A stretch of 64,000 nt of DNA from Micromonospora lupini str. Lupac 08 (GCF_000297395.2 NZ_HF570108.1:2325715-2389714), one strand, 5' to 3'. Counted from the stretch's first letter, positions 36,847 through 45,742 are shown. A program made the numbers and translations. The notes: generated from the letters alone by a model not told the origin.

Positions 36847-38196
36847 CTACCGGCCGGTCGCCACCGTCCGGCCGGCGACCGTGATCGTCGGCGCGACGGT
36901 GGTCGGGCGTCGGCGACGGGTGTGGGCGTGTCGGGGAGCGATGCCCCTGGGCCGCCGGGGGCCCCAGATTCCGGGCAGGACCGTGACCAGCGCCAGTGCC
37001 ATCCAGAAGGCGAGCGACGTCTCCCACTGGCCGGTCAGGCAGATCGGCAGCATGACCCCGACGAACGCGCAGGCGGTCAGGAGCCCGGCCCGGCCGGTGC
37101 GGGCGGTGACGACGAGCGCCCCGGCCATCGTCGCGAAGTAGAGCGCGACGCCGACCAGACCCAGATCGTTGCCGACGGTGAGCAGCAGGTTGTGCGGGCC
37201 GATCTCGAAGGGGTTGGTGCCGATGAACACGCCCGCCCCGGAGCCGGCCAGCGGCGACTCGGACCAGGTGGACAGCGCGTAGGGCCAGATCGACAGGCGG
37301 CCGGAGATGTCGCCGGTGGGCCGCCCGTACAGGCCGTCGAGCCAGAGCAGCTCGGCCTTCGGCGCCAGCCCGAACGGCACCAGCGCGATGAGCGCGGCGG
37401 CGAAGCCGGCGACGGTGAGCGCGGTCAGTCGGGGCGCGATCCGGGTGGCGAGCGCGGCGACGAGGCCGAGCAGGACGCCGATGGCGGCGCCCCGCGATCC
37501 GGTGAGCAGCACGGCGTACCCGAGCAGGACGATCAACGCCAGCGGGGCCAGGCGCAGCAGCCGCCGGTGCGCGCCGGCCGCGGCGAGCACCAGGGCCAGC
37601 GCCACCCCGACGGCCAGGGTGTACGCGGTGACGTTCACCTCCTTGCCGTCGACGCCGTACCGCTCGGCGAACAGCAGCACCTGCCCCTGGGACCGGGCGC
37701 CGGTGGCCACCTCGACGGCGACCACCGCACATCCGCCCAGGTACGTCCAGCCGACCAGCAGCAGGTCCCGCCTTCCGCGGACGACGTGCCGGCAGGCCAC
37801 GAAGAGCACGCAGACGGAGATGTAGCGGTAGGCGGCGGGTCCGGTGAGGTCGGTCCGGCTGCTCCAGAGCAGGCTGGCGGCGGCCCAGCCGCCGGTGAGC
37901 AGCGCGACGACGTCGAGCTTGCCCAGCCTGGGCAGGCGACCGGTCAGCACGATCGCGATCACCGCGAGGATCGCGCCGTAGTTGAACGACCACCACGGCG
38001 GGCGGGCCGCCAGGAAGGCGACCACGCACAGGGTCAGCACGGCGGGCAGGCTGCCGGCGGGTTCGGACGGCGGGGGTACGGGGTGGGCATCCGCCGCACG
38101 GCGGCGTCGACCGGCGGCCGGCACCAGCGGTTCGCCGGTGGTGGTGCGGTAGCGGGGGGTGGTCGCGGGCCCGGTCCCCGGTGGCGCGGCGGTCAT
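36847..38196 (-). CDS. O-antigen ligase/polymerase (Wzy_C-like) membrane protein
   Basis: A 449-residue membrane protein. A polar N-terminus of about 50 residues is followed by around 11 hydrophobic segments beginning LPAVLTLCVVAFLAARPPWW. The large periplasm-side loop has GRLSIWPYALSTWSESPLAG and IGPHNLLLTVGNDLG, which includes the HNxxL signature of the Wzy/WaaL family. It polymerises or ligates lipid-linked glycans. ATG 38194-38196 is the likely start, with an alternative GTG or ATG upstream possible. It converges with the glycosyltransferase gene with only 21 bases between. Confidence 0.82.
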   Translation of the reverse strand: MTAAPPGTGPATTPRYRTTTGEPLVPAAGRRRRAADAHPVPPPSEPAGSLPAVLTLCVVAFLAARPPWWSFNYGAILAVIAIVLTGRLPRLGKLDVVALLTGGWAAASLLWSSRTDLTGPAAYRYISVCVLFVACRHVVRGRRDLLLVGWTYLGGCAVVAVEVATGARSQGQVLLFAERYGVDGKEVNVTAYTLAVGVALALVLAAAGAHRRLLRLAPLALIVLLGYAVLLTGSRGAAIGVLLGLVAALATRIAPRLTALTVAGFAAALIALVPFGLAPKAELLWLDGLYGRPTGDISGRLSIWPYALSTWSESPLAGSGAGVFIGTNPFEIGPHNLLLTVGNDLGLVGVALYFATMAGALVVTARTGRAGLLTACAFVGVMLPICLTGQWETSLAFWMALALVTVLPGIWGPRRPRGIAPRHAHTRRRRPTTVAPTITVAGRTVATGR

Positions 38197-38605
38197 CGGC
38201 GGCGCCCCGGCTCGGGTTCCGAGACCGGGCCGGACAGGTGACCGCGCGGCATGGGGCTCCTTCGGAGGACGTACCGGATGCGGCCCCACGTGGCGGTGGG
38301 CCCGGGAATGGTGTGCTCCCCCCGGTCACGCCGAGGGCGGCACGGATCCGTTTGTATCAGGTAACAGGCCGTGAAGAGGCTCATTCATCGCATAAGCGCA
38401 CGGTCTTTATGGCTCTGGTGGGTAATTGCACCCCTTTGCCACCGAACACGTATCTGCTCCTCAGAGCATTCGTTGACCCGGGTGCCGTATCCGGCGCGCA
38501 GTCGAACCTGACCGCCGGAGGCCGGTGCCCCGGAACGTGGCGCGTCGTGCTCCGCCCGGGGATGGCGGGTGGAAGCCGCCCGTCGGATGACGAACGGGAG
38601 AACCA
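38197..38605. promoter_or_regulatory. 409-bp divergent region upstream of the capEFG operon
   Basis: It separates the Wzy_C-like gene (minus) from capE (plus). Positions 38345-38470 are AT-rich and are the most likely promoter site for both directions. I see no clear palindrome, riboswitch or small gene. Downstream, CGGGAG at 38595-38600 serves as the capE ribosome site. Confidence 0.4.
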
Positions 38606-39646
38606 ATGAGCGTGATGACCGCGGGTCGCCGGGTGTTGATCACCGGCGGGACCGGATCCTTCGGACAGACCATGGCCCGGCGGTTGCTCGACCGTGACGT
38701 CGCCGAGGTGCGGATCCTCAGTCGGGACGAGGCCAAGCAGGACGCCATGCGCCGGTCGATAGGCGACGAGCGGGTGCGCTACCACATCGGTGACGTACGC
38801 GACGTCGACACCGTGCTGCGCGCCACCCGGGGCGTCGACTTCGTCTTCCACGCGGCGGCGCTCAAGCAGGTGCCGTCCTGCGAGTTCTTCCCCCTCGAAG
38901 CGGTACGCACCAACATCCTCGGCAGCGGCAACGTGGTCGAGGCCGCCGCGCACAACGGGGTCAGCTCGGTGGTCGTCCTCAGCACCGACAAGGCCGTCTA
39001 CCCGGTGAACGCCATGGGCATGAGCAAGGCGCTGATGGAGAAGGTCGCCCAGGCGTACGCCCGGAACAACCCGACCAGCTCCACCACCGTCTCCTGCGTG
39101 CGGTACGGCAACGTGATGTACTCCCGCGGCTCGGTGATCCCGCTGTTCATCGAGCAGATCAAGGCCGGCCGCGCGCCCACCGTCACCGAACCCGCCATGA
39201 CCCGCTTCCTCATGTCGCTTGCCGACTCGGTCGACCTGGTCGAGCACGCGTTCCACCACGCCCGCCCCGGCGACGTGTTCATCCGCAAGGCCGCCGCCTG
39301 CACCATCGGTGACCTCGCCGAGGCGGTCTGCCAGATCTTCGACGTGCCGTTCAAGCTGGACGTGATCGGCGTGCGGCACAGCGAGAAGTGGCACGAGACC
39401 CTGGCGAGTCATGAGGAACTGGCCCAGGCGGACGACTTCGGCGACTTCTTCCGGGTGCCGCTGGACGCCCGGGACCTCAACTACGCGCTCTACGTCTCCG
39501 AGGGCGACCTGGGCGACACTCCCCGCGAGGACTTCAACTCGGCAAACGCCACCCGGCTCGGCGTACCCGAGGTGGTGGAGCTGCTCCGGACGCTGCCGGA
39601 GGTCCGGGCGGAGCTGGCGCTGCGCGATCCGGTGTTGGCGTGCTGA
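38606..39646 (+). CDS. capE: UDP-N-acetylglucosamine 4,6-dehydratase/5-epimerase (CapE/WbjB type)
   Basis: A 346-residue SDR and the first enzyme of UDP-N-acetyl-L-fucosamine synthesis, converting UDP-GlcNAc to a 4-keto-6-deoxy-L-arabino-hexulose. It has the nucleotide loop TGGTGSFGQTMA and HAAALKQVPSCEFFP. STDKAVYPVNAMGMSK holds the catalytic Met-x-x-x-Lys characteristic of C6-dehydratases. The C-terminal segment SEKWHETLASHEE is typical of this subfamily. The assignment rests on this sequence and on the next two genes being CapF- and CapG-like. The ATG 38606 has CGGGAG upstream. Confidence 0.9.
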   Translation: MSVMTAGRRVLITGGTGSFGQTMARRLLDRDVAEVRILSRDEAKQDAMRRSIGDERVRYHIGDVRDVDTVLRATRGVDFVFHAAALKQVPSCEFFPLEAVRTNILGSGNVVEAAAHNGVSSVVVLSTDKAVYPVNAMGMSKALMEKVAQAYARNNPTSSTTVSCVRYGNVMYSRGSVIPLFIEQIKAGRAPTVTEPAMTRFLMSLADSVDLVEHAFHHARPGDVFIRKAAACTIGDLAEAVCQIFDVPFKLDVIGVRHSEKWHETLASHEELAQADDFGDFFRVPLDARDLNYALYVSEGDLGDTPREDFNSANATRLGVPEVVELLRTLPEVRAELALRDPVLAC

Positions 39647-40764
39647 GGCTCGCCGTCACCGGCGCCGGCGGTTTCCTCGGCTGGCACGTGCGCGTCCTGC
39701 TGCACGCGCTCGGCTGGCCCGAGCCGATCGTGCTCACCCGCACCGACCTGGCCGACCCGGCGGTGGTCGCCCGCCGGATCGCCGGGGTGGACCGGGTACT
39801 GCACCTGGCCGGGGTCAACCGCGGCGAGCCCGCCGACGTGGCGGCCGGCAACGTGCAGCTCGCCGCGCAGCTCGCCAACGGCCTGCGGGCCTGCCCGGAA
39901 CCGCCGGCCGGGGTGGTCTTCGCCAACTCGGTCCAGGCCGGCAACGGCACCCCGTACGGCGATGCCAAGGCCACCGCCGCCGGCATCCTCGCCGAAACCG
40001 GTGTGGCGCTGGACGACGTGCTGCTGCCCAACCTGTACGGCGAACACGGCCGGCCCTGGTACAACTCGGCGGTCGCCACCTTCTGCCGGGTGCTCGCCGA
40101 GGGTGGCCGGCCCGAGGTGCACGCCGACCGGGAGATGGACCTGGTGCACGTCACCGACGCGGCGGCCCGGCTGGCCGGCATGGCGGCGGGCGGCTCCTGG
40201 GACCCGGGGATGCCGGCGCTGCGCATCGGGGTCCGCGACCTCGCCGACCAGCTCACCTCGTACGCCGGCATCTACCGCACCGGCGAGATCCCGCCGCTGC
40301 GCGACAGGCACGACGTGCGGTTGTTCAACACGTACCGGTCGCACTGCTTCCCGGCGCACTACCCGCTCGCCCTGCCCAGCCGGGCCGACGCCCGGGGCGC
40401 GCTCGTCGAGACGGTCAAGACCCACGGGGGAGCGGGGCAGACGTTCTGCTCGACGACCCTCCCCGGCGTCACCCGCGGCGAGCACTTCCACCTGGCCAAG
40501 GTGGAACGGTTCGTGGTGCTGCGCGGCACCGCCGAGATCAGCCTGCGCCGGGTCGGCGACACCGACGTCGTCCGGTTCCCGGTCAGCGGCGACGAACCCG
40601 TCGTCATCGACATGCCGACCATGTGGGCGCACAACATCACCAACACCGGCCCGGACGAGCTGCTCACCCTCTTCTGGACCAACGAGCTGTTCGACCCGCA
40701 GCGACCGGACACCTGGCCGGAGCCGGTCGGCGGCGAGCAGCGCGTGCCAGCCGGCGTCCGGTGA
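39640..40764 (+). CDS. capF: UDP-2-acetamido-2,6-dideoxy-hexulose reductase with cupin domain (CapF/WbjC type)
   Basis: A 374-residue bifunctional protein, close in length to S. aureus CapF. The N-terminal SDR has VTGAGGFLGWHV and the YGDAK form of YxxxK. From about residue 250 a cupin domain has the metal ligands in GEHFHLAKVERF. The cupin epimerises C3 and the SDR reduces C4 of the CapE product. GTG 39640 overlaps the capE stop by seven bases, so the two are translationally coupled. Confidence 0.9.
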   Translation: MLRLAVTGAGGFLGWHVRVLLHALGWPEPIVLTRTDLADPAVVARRIAGVDRVLHLAGVNRGEPADVAAGNVQLAAQLANGLRACPEPPAGVVFANSVQAGNGTPYGDAKATAAGILAETGVALDDVLLPNLYGEHGRPWYNSAVATFCRVLAEGGRPEVHADREMDLVHVTDAAARLAGMAAGGSWDPGMPALRIGVRDLADQLTSYAGIYRTGEIPPLRDRHDVRLFNTYRSHCFPAHYPLALPSRADARGALVETVKTHGGAGQTFCSTTLPGVTRGEHFHLAKVERFVVLRGTAEISLRRVGDTDVVRFPVSGDEPVVIDMPTMWAHNITNTGPDELLTLFWTNELFDPQRPDTWPEPVGGEQRVPAGVR

Positions 40765-40786
40765 GCGACAGGCGAAGGGAGACCCC

Positions 40787-41911
40787 ATGACCCGCGTGAT
40801 GACAGTCGTCGGCACCCGCCCGGAGATCATCCGACTGTCCCGGGTGCTCGCCCGGCTCGACGAGACGGTCGAGCACGTGCTGGTGCACACCGGGCAGAAC
40901 TGGGACAGCAGCCTCTCCGACGTGTTCTTCTCCGAGCTGCGCCTGCGCGAACCGGACCGGTTCCTGCGCGTCGACACCTCCTCGCTGGGCCGGGTGCTCG
41001 GCGGGGTGCTGGTCGGCATGGAGGCGGCGATCGCCGAGGTGCGGCCGGACGCCCTGCTGGTGCTCGGCGACACCAACAGTTGCATCGCGGCCCTGATGGC
41101 CCGCCGGATGCGCGTGCCGGTCTACCATATGGAGGCCGGCAACCGCTGCTTCGACCTCAACGTGCCGGAGGAGACCAACCGCCGGCTGGTCGACCACGTG
41201 GCCGACTTCAATCTCGTCTACACCGAACACGCCAGGCGCAACCTGCTCGCCGAGGGCCTGCACCCGCGCCGGATCCTGCACACCGGCTCGCCGATGCGGG
41301 AGGTCCTGGAGCACTACCGGGCGCCCATCTCCAGCTCGACGATCCTGCGTCAGCTGGAACTCGACCGGGGTCGGTACTTCCTGGTCAGCGCGCACCGCGA
41401 GGAGAACGTGGACCGGCCCGACCGGCTCCAGCGGCTGCTCGACTGCCTCGTCGCCGTCCGCGACCGATGGGGGTTCCCGGTGCTGGTCTCCACCCACCCC
41501 CGCACCCGCAAGCGTCTGGAGGCGCTCGCCCCGGACGCCACAGCCCTGGACGGCATCGCCTTCCACGACCCGTTCGGCCTGCTCGACTACGTACACCTGC
41601 AGACCGCGGCGTACTGCACGTTGTCGGACAGCGGGACGATCAGCGAGGAGGCGGCCATCCTCGGCTTCCCCGCGGTGACCCTGCGCGAGTCGATCGAACG
41701 ACCGGAGGCGCTCGACGCCGGCGGCATCATCATGACCGGCCTCGACCCGCAGGGGGTCGTCGAGGCGGTCGAGGTGACGGTGGCGCAGGTCGCCGCCCAG
41801 GGCGTGCCCTGCCCGGTCGACTACCAGGTGCCCGACACCTCCCGGCGGGTGGTCGACTTCATCCTCTCCACCGTGCGCCGGCACCACGACTGGGCCGGCA
41901 TCCGGCACTGA
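40787..41911 (+). CDS. capG: UDP-N-acetyl-L-fucosamine synthase, 2-epimerase (CapG/WbjD type)
   Basis: A 374-residue WecB-fold epimerase completing UDP-N-acetyl-L-fucosamine. Family motifs are VGTRPEIIRLSRVLARL near residue 6, VLGDTNSCIAALMARRM, YHMEAGNRCFDLNVPEE and SAHREENVD. The MEAGNRCFD variant and the capE-capF context separate it from a plain WecB. ATG 40787 has GAAGGGAG upstream. It is the last gene of capEFG and is followed by a strong hairpin. Confidence 0.9.
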   Translation: MTRVMTVVGTRPEIIRLSRVLARLDETVEHVLVHTGQNWDSSLSDVFFSELRLREPDRFLRVDTSSLGRVLGGVLVGMEAAIAEVRPDALLVLGDTNSCIAALMARRMRVPVYHMEAGNRCFDLNVPEETNRRLVDHVADFNLVYTEHARRNLLAEGLHPRRILHTGSPMREVLEHYRAPISSSTILRQLELDRGRYFLVSAHREENVDRPDRLQRLLDCLVAVRDRWGFPVLVSTHPRTRKRLEALAPDATALDGIAFHDPFGLLDYVHLQTAAYCTLSDSGTISEEAAILGFPAVTLRESIERPEALDAGGIIMTGLDPQGVVEAVEVTVAQVAAQGVPCPVDYQVPDTSRRVVDFILSTVRRHHDWAGIRH

Positions 41912-41918
41912 CGCACGG

Positions 41919-41958
41919 GGGCGGTCGGTGGTCCGGCGGGACCGGCCACCGGCCGCCC
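41919..41958. terminator. Bidirectional terminator hairpin after capG
   Basis: Arms GGGCGGTCGGTGG (41919-41931) and CCACCGGCCGCCC (41946-41958) pair over 13 positions, one of them a G-T wobble, around a 14-base loop. It starts seven bases after the capG stop and ends 18 bases before the stop of the convergent glycosyltransferase. Confidence 0.7.
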
Positions 41959-41975
41959 GCCGTCGTGCTCAGTGC

Positions 41976-43196
41976 TCAACGCCGTCGTGCGGCCACGTCC
42001 TCGACGATGTCCGCCACCTCGGCCGCCGCCCGCAGGTCGTCGAAGGACGCCAGTACGTGCCGACGGGCCAACCGGCCGCGCAGGGGCAGCGTGCCCCCGG
42101 CCCAGGCGCGGTACGCCGCGTCGAGCGCGCTCACCAGAGCCGCCGGGTCGGCCGGTGCCACCACCCAACCGGAGCGTTCGGTGACCGCCTCGGGCAGGCC
42201 GCCGACCGCGCTGACGATGCTCGGCACGCCCATCGAGCCGGCCTCCACCGCCGCCCCCGGCCCGTCGCAGAGCGACGGGGACACGCTGACGTCGGCCGCG
42301 GCGTAGCAGGGCCGCACGTCCGGGACGGACTCCACCCAGGTCACCCCGGGATCGTCGGTGACACCGAAACGTTCGGCGAGCTGCCGCCGGTAGCTCTCCC
42401 CGGCCGCCGTCCAGCCGCCCCCGACGAGCAGCAGGTGCGCGTCCGGGTGCCGACGGCGAAACGTCCGCCAGGCGGTCAGGAGCACGTCGTGCCCCTTCAC
42501 CCCGCGACCGGAGTGGACCAGGCGTTTGGGCGGGTAGACGTAGGAGACCAGCACCGCCAGGAACGCGGACTGGTCGATGCCCAGCTCGGCGCGGAGCTTC
42601 GCCCGCTGGTCTCCGCCGGTGGCGTCCGGGCTGAACGCGTCGGTGTCCACCCCGTACACGGCGACCGGTCGCCGCTGCGGCGGGCAGCCCAGCTCCCCGT
42701 ACCGGGCGGAGGCGTACCGGCAGCCACAGACCACCACGTCGTCGAGTCGCCACAGCACCCGCTCCACCGAGCGAACCAACCCGGACTCCAGGTACGCCGG
42801 GCCGGCGACCATGTGCACCCGGCACACCGGCAGGCCCAGTGTGGCCAGCCGCACCGCGTACGCCGAGGCGATCAGGTGGTACTGCACCACGTCGGAGCGC
42901 AGCCGGCGCAGCAGCGACCGCAGCCGCAGCAGCCCGACCGGCGCGGACCATCCCATCGTGAAGTCGTACGGGGAGGGCAACACCTCGACGCCCCGGCGCT
43001 CCAACTCGTCGGTCAGCCGGCCGGCGCCCGCGGGCAGCACGACCGTCACCTCGTGGCCCCGGTGGCGCAACTCGTCGACCTGGGGCAGCAGCCAGGTCCC
43101 GCCCGCGTTGGTCTTGACAAGCACCGCGATCCGTAGCCGGCGCACACCGTGCGGGTGGCCCACGCGCGGGCCGCCGGAGGCGCCGTTCGCGCTCAC
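41976..43196 (-). CDS. Glycosyltransferase family 4
   Basis: A 406-residue GT-B enzyme. The N-terminus RIAVLVKTNAGGTWLLPQVD is followed by VDELRHRGHEVTVVLPAG. The C-terminal domain has YPPKRLVHSGRGVKGHDVLL, LLLVGGGW and the donor-site SLCDGPGAAVEAGSMGVPSI. GTG 43196 overlaps the stop of the acetyltransferase gene (GTGA). It is the last gene of a four-gene operon with PglE-, PglC- and PglD-like genes, so it probably adds the second sugar to the primed lipid; that role is inference. Confidence 0.85.
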   Translation of the reverse strand: MSANGASGGPRVGHPHGVRRLRIAVLVKTNAGGTWLLPQVDELRHRGHEVTVVLPAGAGRLTDELERRGVEVLPSPYDFTMGWSAPVGLLRLRSLLRRLRSDVVQYHLIASAYAVRLATLGLPVCRVHMVAGPAYLESGLVRSVERVLWRLDDVVVCGCRYASARYGELGCPPQRRPVAVYGVDTDAFSPDATGGDQRAKLRAELGIDQSAFLAVLVSYVYPPKRLVHSGRGVKGHDVLLTAWRTFRRRHPDAHLLLVGGGWTAAGESYRRQLAERFGVTDDPGVTWVESVPDVRPCYAAADVSVSPSLCDGPGAAVEAGSMGVPSIVSAVGGLPEAVTERSGWVVAPADPAALVSALDAAYRAWAGGTLPLRGRLARRHVLASFDDLRAAAEVADIVEDVAARRR

Positions 43197-43837
43197 CGGG
43201 CCGGGACTCCCTTGACGACGACGCCGGCCGGCACGTCCCGGACCACGCAGGCGCCCGCACCGACGGTGGCGTCCGCGCCGACGCGCAGCCCCTGCAACAC
43301 CACCGCGCCCGCGCCGATGAGCACGCCGTCGCCCAGCCGGCAGTCGCCCGAGACCGCGCCGAGCGGGTTGACCGACACGTGGTCCCCCACCTCGCAGTCG
43401 TGTGCCACGGCGCTGTTCTGGTTGAGGTGCACGTGCCGCCCGAGGGTGACGTTCGTGGTGACCCGGGCACCGGCGAACGCGATGAGACCCTCGCCGTAGA
43501 CGGCGTCCGGGCCGACTGTCGCGTCCGGGTGGATCAGCACCGCCGCGGGCAGTCCGTGGGCGGACACCCGCTGGTCCACCGCCCGCCGGGCGGCGGGGTC
43601 CCCGATACCCAGCGCCAGGTACGTGCCGGCGGGCTGGTCGCCGAGACGAGCCGTGCTGCCCAGGTAGGGCACCTCCAGCCGCTGCACCCGCTTCAGGTTG
43701 ACCTCGCTGGGCCGGTCGTCGACGAAGCCGCGGACCCGCCAGACCGGCTCCCCGCCGGCGGCGTTGATGGCGCGGACGATGCCCAGCACCTCCCGGCCGT
43801 GGCCGCCGCAGCCGACGACGACAATGTCCAGGCTCAC
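43193..43837 (-). CDS. NeuD/PglD-type sugar O/N-acetyltransferase
   Basis: A 214-residue protein. A Rossmann-like N-terminal part starts VVVGCGGHGREVLGIVRAI, and from about residue 90 there is a left-handed beta-helix with VTLGRHVHLNQNSAVAHDCE. AVAHDCEVGDHV holds the expected catalytic histidine. PglD relatives acetylate the 4-amino group in UDP-diacetylbacillosamine synthesis; NeuD relatives O-acetylate sialic acids. Its position between a PglC-like transferase and a PglE-like aminotransferase favours the PglD role. GTG 43837 overlaps the upstream stop. Confidence 0.85.
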   Translation of the reverse strand: MSLDIVVVGCGGHGREVLGIVRAINAAGGEPVWRVRGFVDDRPSEVNLKRVQRLEVPYLGSTARLGDQPAGTYLALGIGDPAARRAVDQRVSAHGLPAAVLIHPDATVGPDAVYGEGLIAFAGARVTTNVTLGRHVHLNQNSAVAHDCEVGDHVSVNPLGAVSGDCRLGDGVLIGAGAVVLQGLRVGADATVGAGACVVRDVPAGVVVKGVPAR

Positions 43838-44499
43838 CGGCGGCCCGTAGCCGGAGCGTGACCGGTGCCGGCGGTGGCCAGTTCGGACGGGCCGAGGTAC
43901 TCGCGGGCGGTGGCCACGCCCGGCGCCGTGATGCCCTCGCGGCGCAGCACGATCCGTACCGTGCGGAGCAGGATGCGCAGGTCCAGCGCGAGCGAGCGGT
44001 GCCGCACGTAACGCACGTCGAGCGCGAAGCGGTCCTCCCAGCTCAACGCGTTGCGCCCGTATGCCTGCTGGAGGCCGGTGATGCCGGGCCGGACGTCGTG
44101 GCGGCGGAGCTGCTCGGGCGTGTACCGGCTCAGGTACGCCGGCAGCAGCGGACGCGGTCCGACCAGACTCATCTCGCCGCGCAGCACGTTCCACAGTTGG
44201 GGCAGCTCGTCCAGGCTGGTGGTCCGCAGCCACCGGCCGAACGGGGTGAGCCGTTCCCCGTCGTTGGCCGGCGCGCTGTCCTCGCCGCCGACGGTCATCG
44301 AGCGGAACTTCACCAGGTGGAACAACTGGCCGTGCCGGCCCGGCCGGGCCTGCCGGAACAGCACCGGCCGGCCCATGGTGACCAGCACGGCCAGTGCCAC
44401 GGCGGTGAGCACCGGGGCCGCCAGCAGCAGACCGGTGGCGGCCAGGAGGACGTCCAACGCGCGTTTGACGGTGTCGTAGGGGCGAGGGCTGCTCGTCAT
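43834..44499 (-). CDS. Initiating sugar-phosphate transferase (PglC/WcaJ-family phosphoglycosyltransferase)
   Basis: A 221-residue short-form polyprenyl-phosphate phosphoglycosyltransferase. The membrane segment is at about residues 12-38 (RALDVLLAATGLLLAAPVL). FHLVKFRSM follows, then the catalytic region SLDELPQLWNVLRGEMSLVG, then PRPLLPAY. It would place the first sugar-1-phosphate on undecaprenyl phosphate. The size and neighbours (PglD- and PglE-like) suggest a bacillosamine-type donor. It is the only initiating transferase in the locus. ATG 44497-44499 overlaps the aminotransferase stop (ATGA). Confidence 0.92.
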   Translation of the reverse strand: MTSSPRPYDTVKRALDVLLAATGLLLAAPVLTAVALAVLVTMGRPVLFRQARPGRHGQLFHLVKFRSMTVGGEDSAPANDGERLTPFGRWLRTTSLDELPQLWNVLRGEMSLVGPRPLLPAYLSRYTPEQLRRHDVRPGITGLQQAYGRNALSWEDRFALDVRYVRHRSLALDLRILLRTVRIVLRREGITAPGVATAREYLGPSELATAGTGHAPATGRR

Positions 44500-45680
44500 C
44501 GGTGCTCCTGGAGGAACTCGCTGATCGTCGTCAACACCCGGTCCACCTGGTCGCCGGTGAGCGCGGAGCCGCTGGGCAGGGAGAGGCTGGAGGCGAAGAG
44601 GCGGTCGGCGACCCCGGTCAGGGCGGCCGGCTGGTCGGCGTACACCGGTTGGCGGTGCATCGGTTTCCACATGGGGCGGCTCTCCACGCCGCGGGTGACC
44701 AGGTGCTCGGCCAGTTGGCCGGCCTGCCAGCCGGCGCGCTCGGGCTCGACCACCACGGAGGTCAGCCAGCAGTTCGAGCCCTGATCGCCGGCGCCGAGGA
44801 TCCGGGTGCCCGGCACGGCGGCGAAGAGTTGGGCGTACCGGTCCCGCAGCGCCCGCCGTCGGGCGATCATCGCGTCCAGCCGGCTGAGCTGCGCCCGGCC
44901 GAGGGCGGCCAGCAGCGTGCTGAGCCGGTAGTTGTAGCCGACGTCGCGGTGCTCGTAGTGCGGGACGGGCTCGCGAGCCTGGGTGGCGAGGTGGCGGGCC
45001 CGAGCCACCAGGGCGGCGTCGTCGGAGACCAGCATCCCGCCGGCCGAGGTGGTCATCACCTTGTTGTGGCTGAACGAGTAGATCCCCACCCGGCCGAGGG
45101 TGCCGGCGTGGCGGCCCCGATAGGTGGAGCCGAGGGCCTGCGCCGCGTCCTCGACGACGGGGACGCCGGTCGAGGCGCAGAGAGGCAGCAGCCGGTCGTA
45201 GTCGGCGCAGCGACCGTTGATGTCCACGCTCAGCACGGCAGCGACCCGCCGGCCGGCCTCGGCAAGTCGTCCGAGCAGGTCGGAGAGCAGGTCGACGTCG
45301 AGGTTGCCGGTAGCCGCGTCGCAGTCGACGAAGACCGGTTCGGCGCCCGTGTAGGTGACCGCGTTGGCGGTGGCGGCGAACGTCAGGGTGGGCACGACCA
45401 CCACGGAACCGGGTCCGGCTCCGACGGTGAGCAGCGCCAGATGCAGCGCGGCGGTGCCGGAGGAGAGCCCCAGCGCGTGCCCGACGCCGACCCGCGCGGC
45501 GACCTCCCGCTCGAACGCGCCCAGCTCCGGGCCCTCGGGGTCGAAGCGACCGGCACGGAAGGCGCGCAGCAGATAGGACTCCTCCAATTCGCCGACGTCC
45601 GGCGGGGAGAGGAAGACCGGGTCGGTGACGGCCGGGCCGCCGCCGCGCGCCTCGGGCGGACGGTGGTGGATGAGATCCAC
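44496..45680 (-). CDS. DegT/DnrJ/EryC1-family PLP aminotransferase, copy B (PglE-like by context)
   Basis: A 394-residue sugar aminotransferase heading the aminotransferase, PglC-like, PglD-like, glycosyltransferase operon. SFSHNKVMTTSAGG holds the PLP lysine and GYNYRLSTLLAALGRAQL matches copy A. SSGTAALHLALLTVGAG binds phosphate. The segment SHNK replaces GNK of copy A, so the two copies may use different substrates. Start GTG 45678-45680. The context suggests it makes the 4-amino precursor acetylated by the PglD-like enzyme. Confidence 0.88.
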   Translation of the reverse strand: MDLIHHRPPEARGGGPAVTDPVFLSPPDVGELEESYLLRAFRAGRFDPEGPELGAFEREVAARVGVGHALGLSSGTAALHLALLTVGAGPGSVVVVPTLTFAATANAVTYTGAEPVFVDCDAATGNLDVDLLSDLLGRLAEAGRRVAAVLSVDINGRCADYDRLLPLCASTGVPVVEDAAQALGSTYRGRHAGTLGRVGIYSFSHNKVMTTSAGGMLVSDDAALVARARHLATQAREPVPHYEHRDVGYNYRLSTLLAALGRAQLSRLDAMIARRRALRDRYAQLFAAVPGTRILGAGDQGSNCWLTSVVVEPERAGWQAGQLAEHLVTRGVESRPMWKPMHRQPVYADQPAALTGVADRLFASSLSLPSGSALTGDQVDRVLTTISEFLQEHR

Positions 45681-45730
45681 GGACGGCGCCTCCGATCAAA
45701 TGTGCTGAAAGACCACAATGGTTGTAGCAG

Positions 45731-45742
45731 CCGCTATAGCGG
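45731..45742. promoter_or_regulatory. Perfect 12-bp palindrome in a divergent promoter
   Basis: CCGCTATAGCGG lies in the 183-base gap between the aminotransferase operon (start 45680) and the DUF389 gene (start 45864), at the right border of the polysaccharide locus. It is a possible operator for the operon. Confidence 0.3.
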
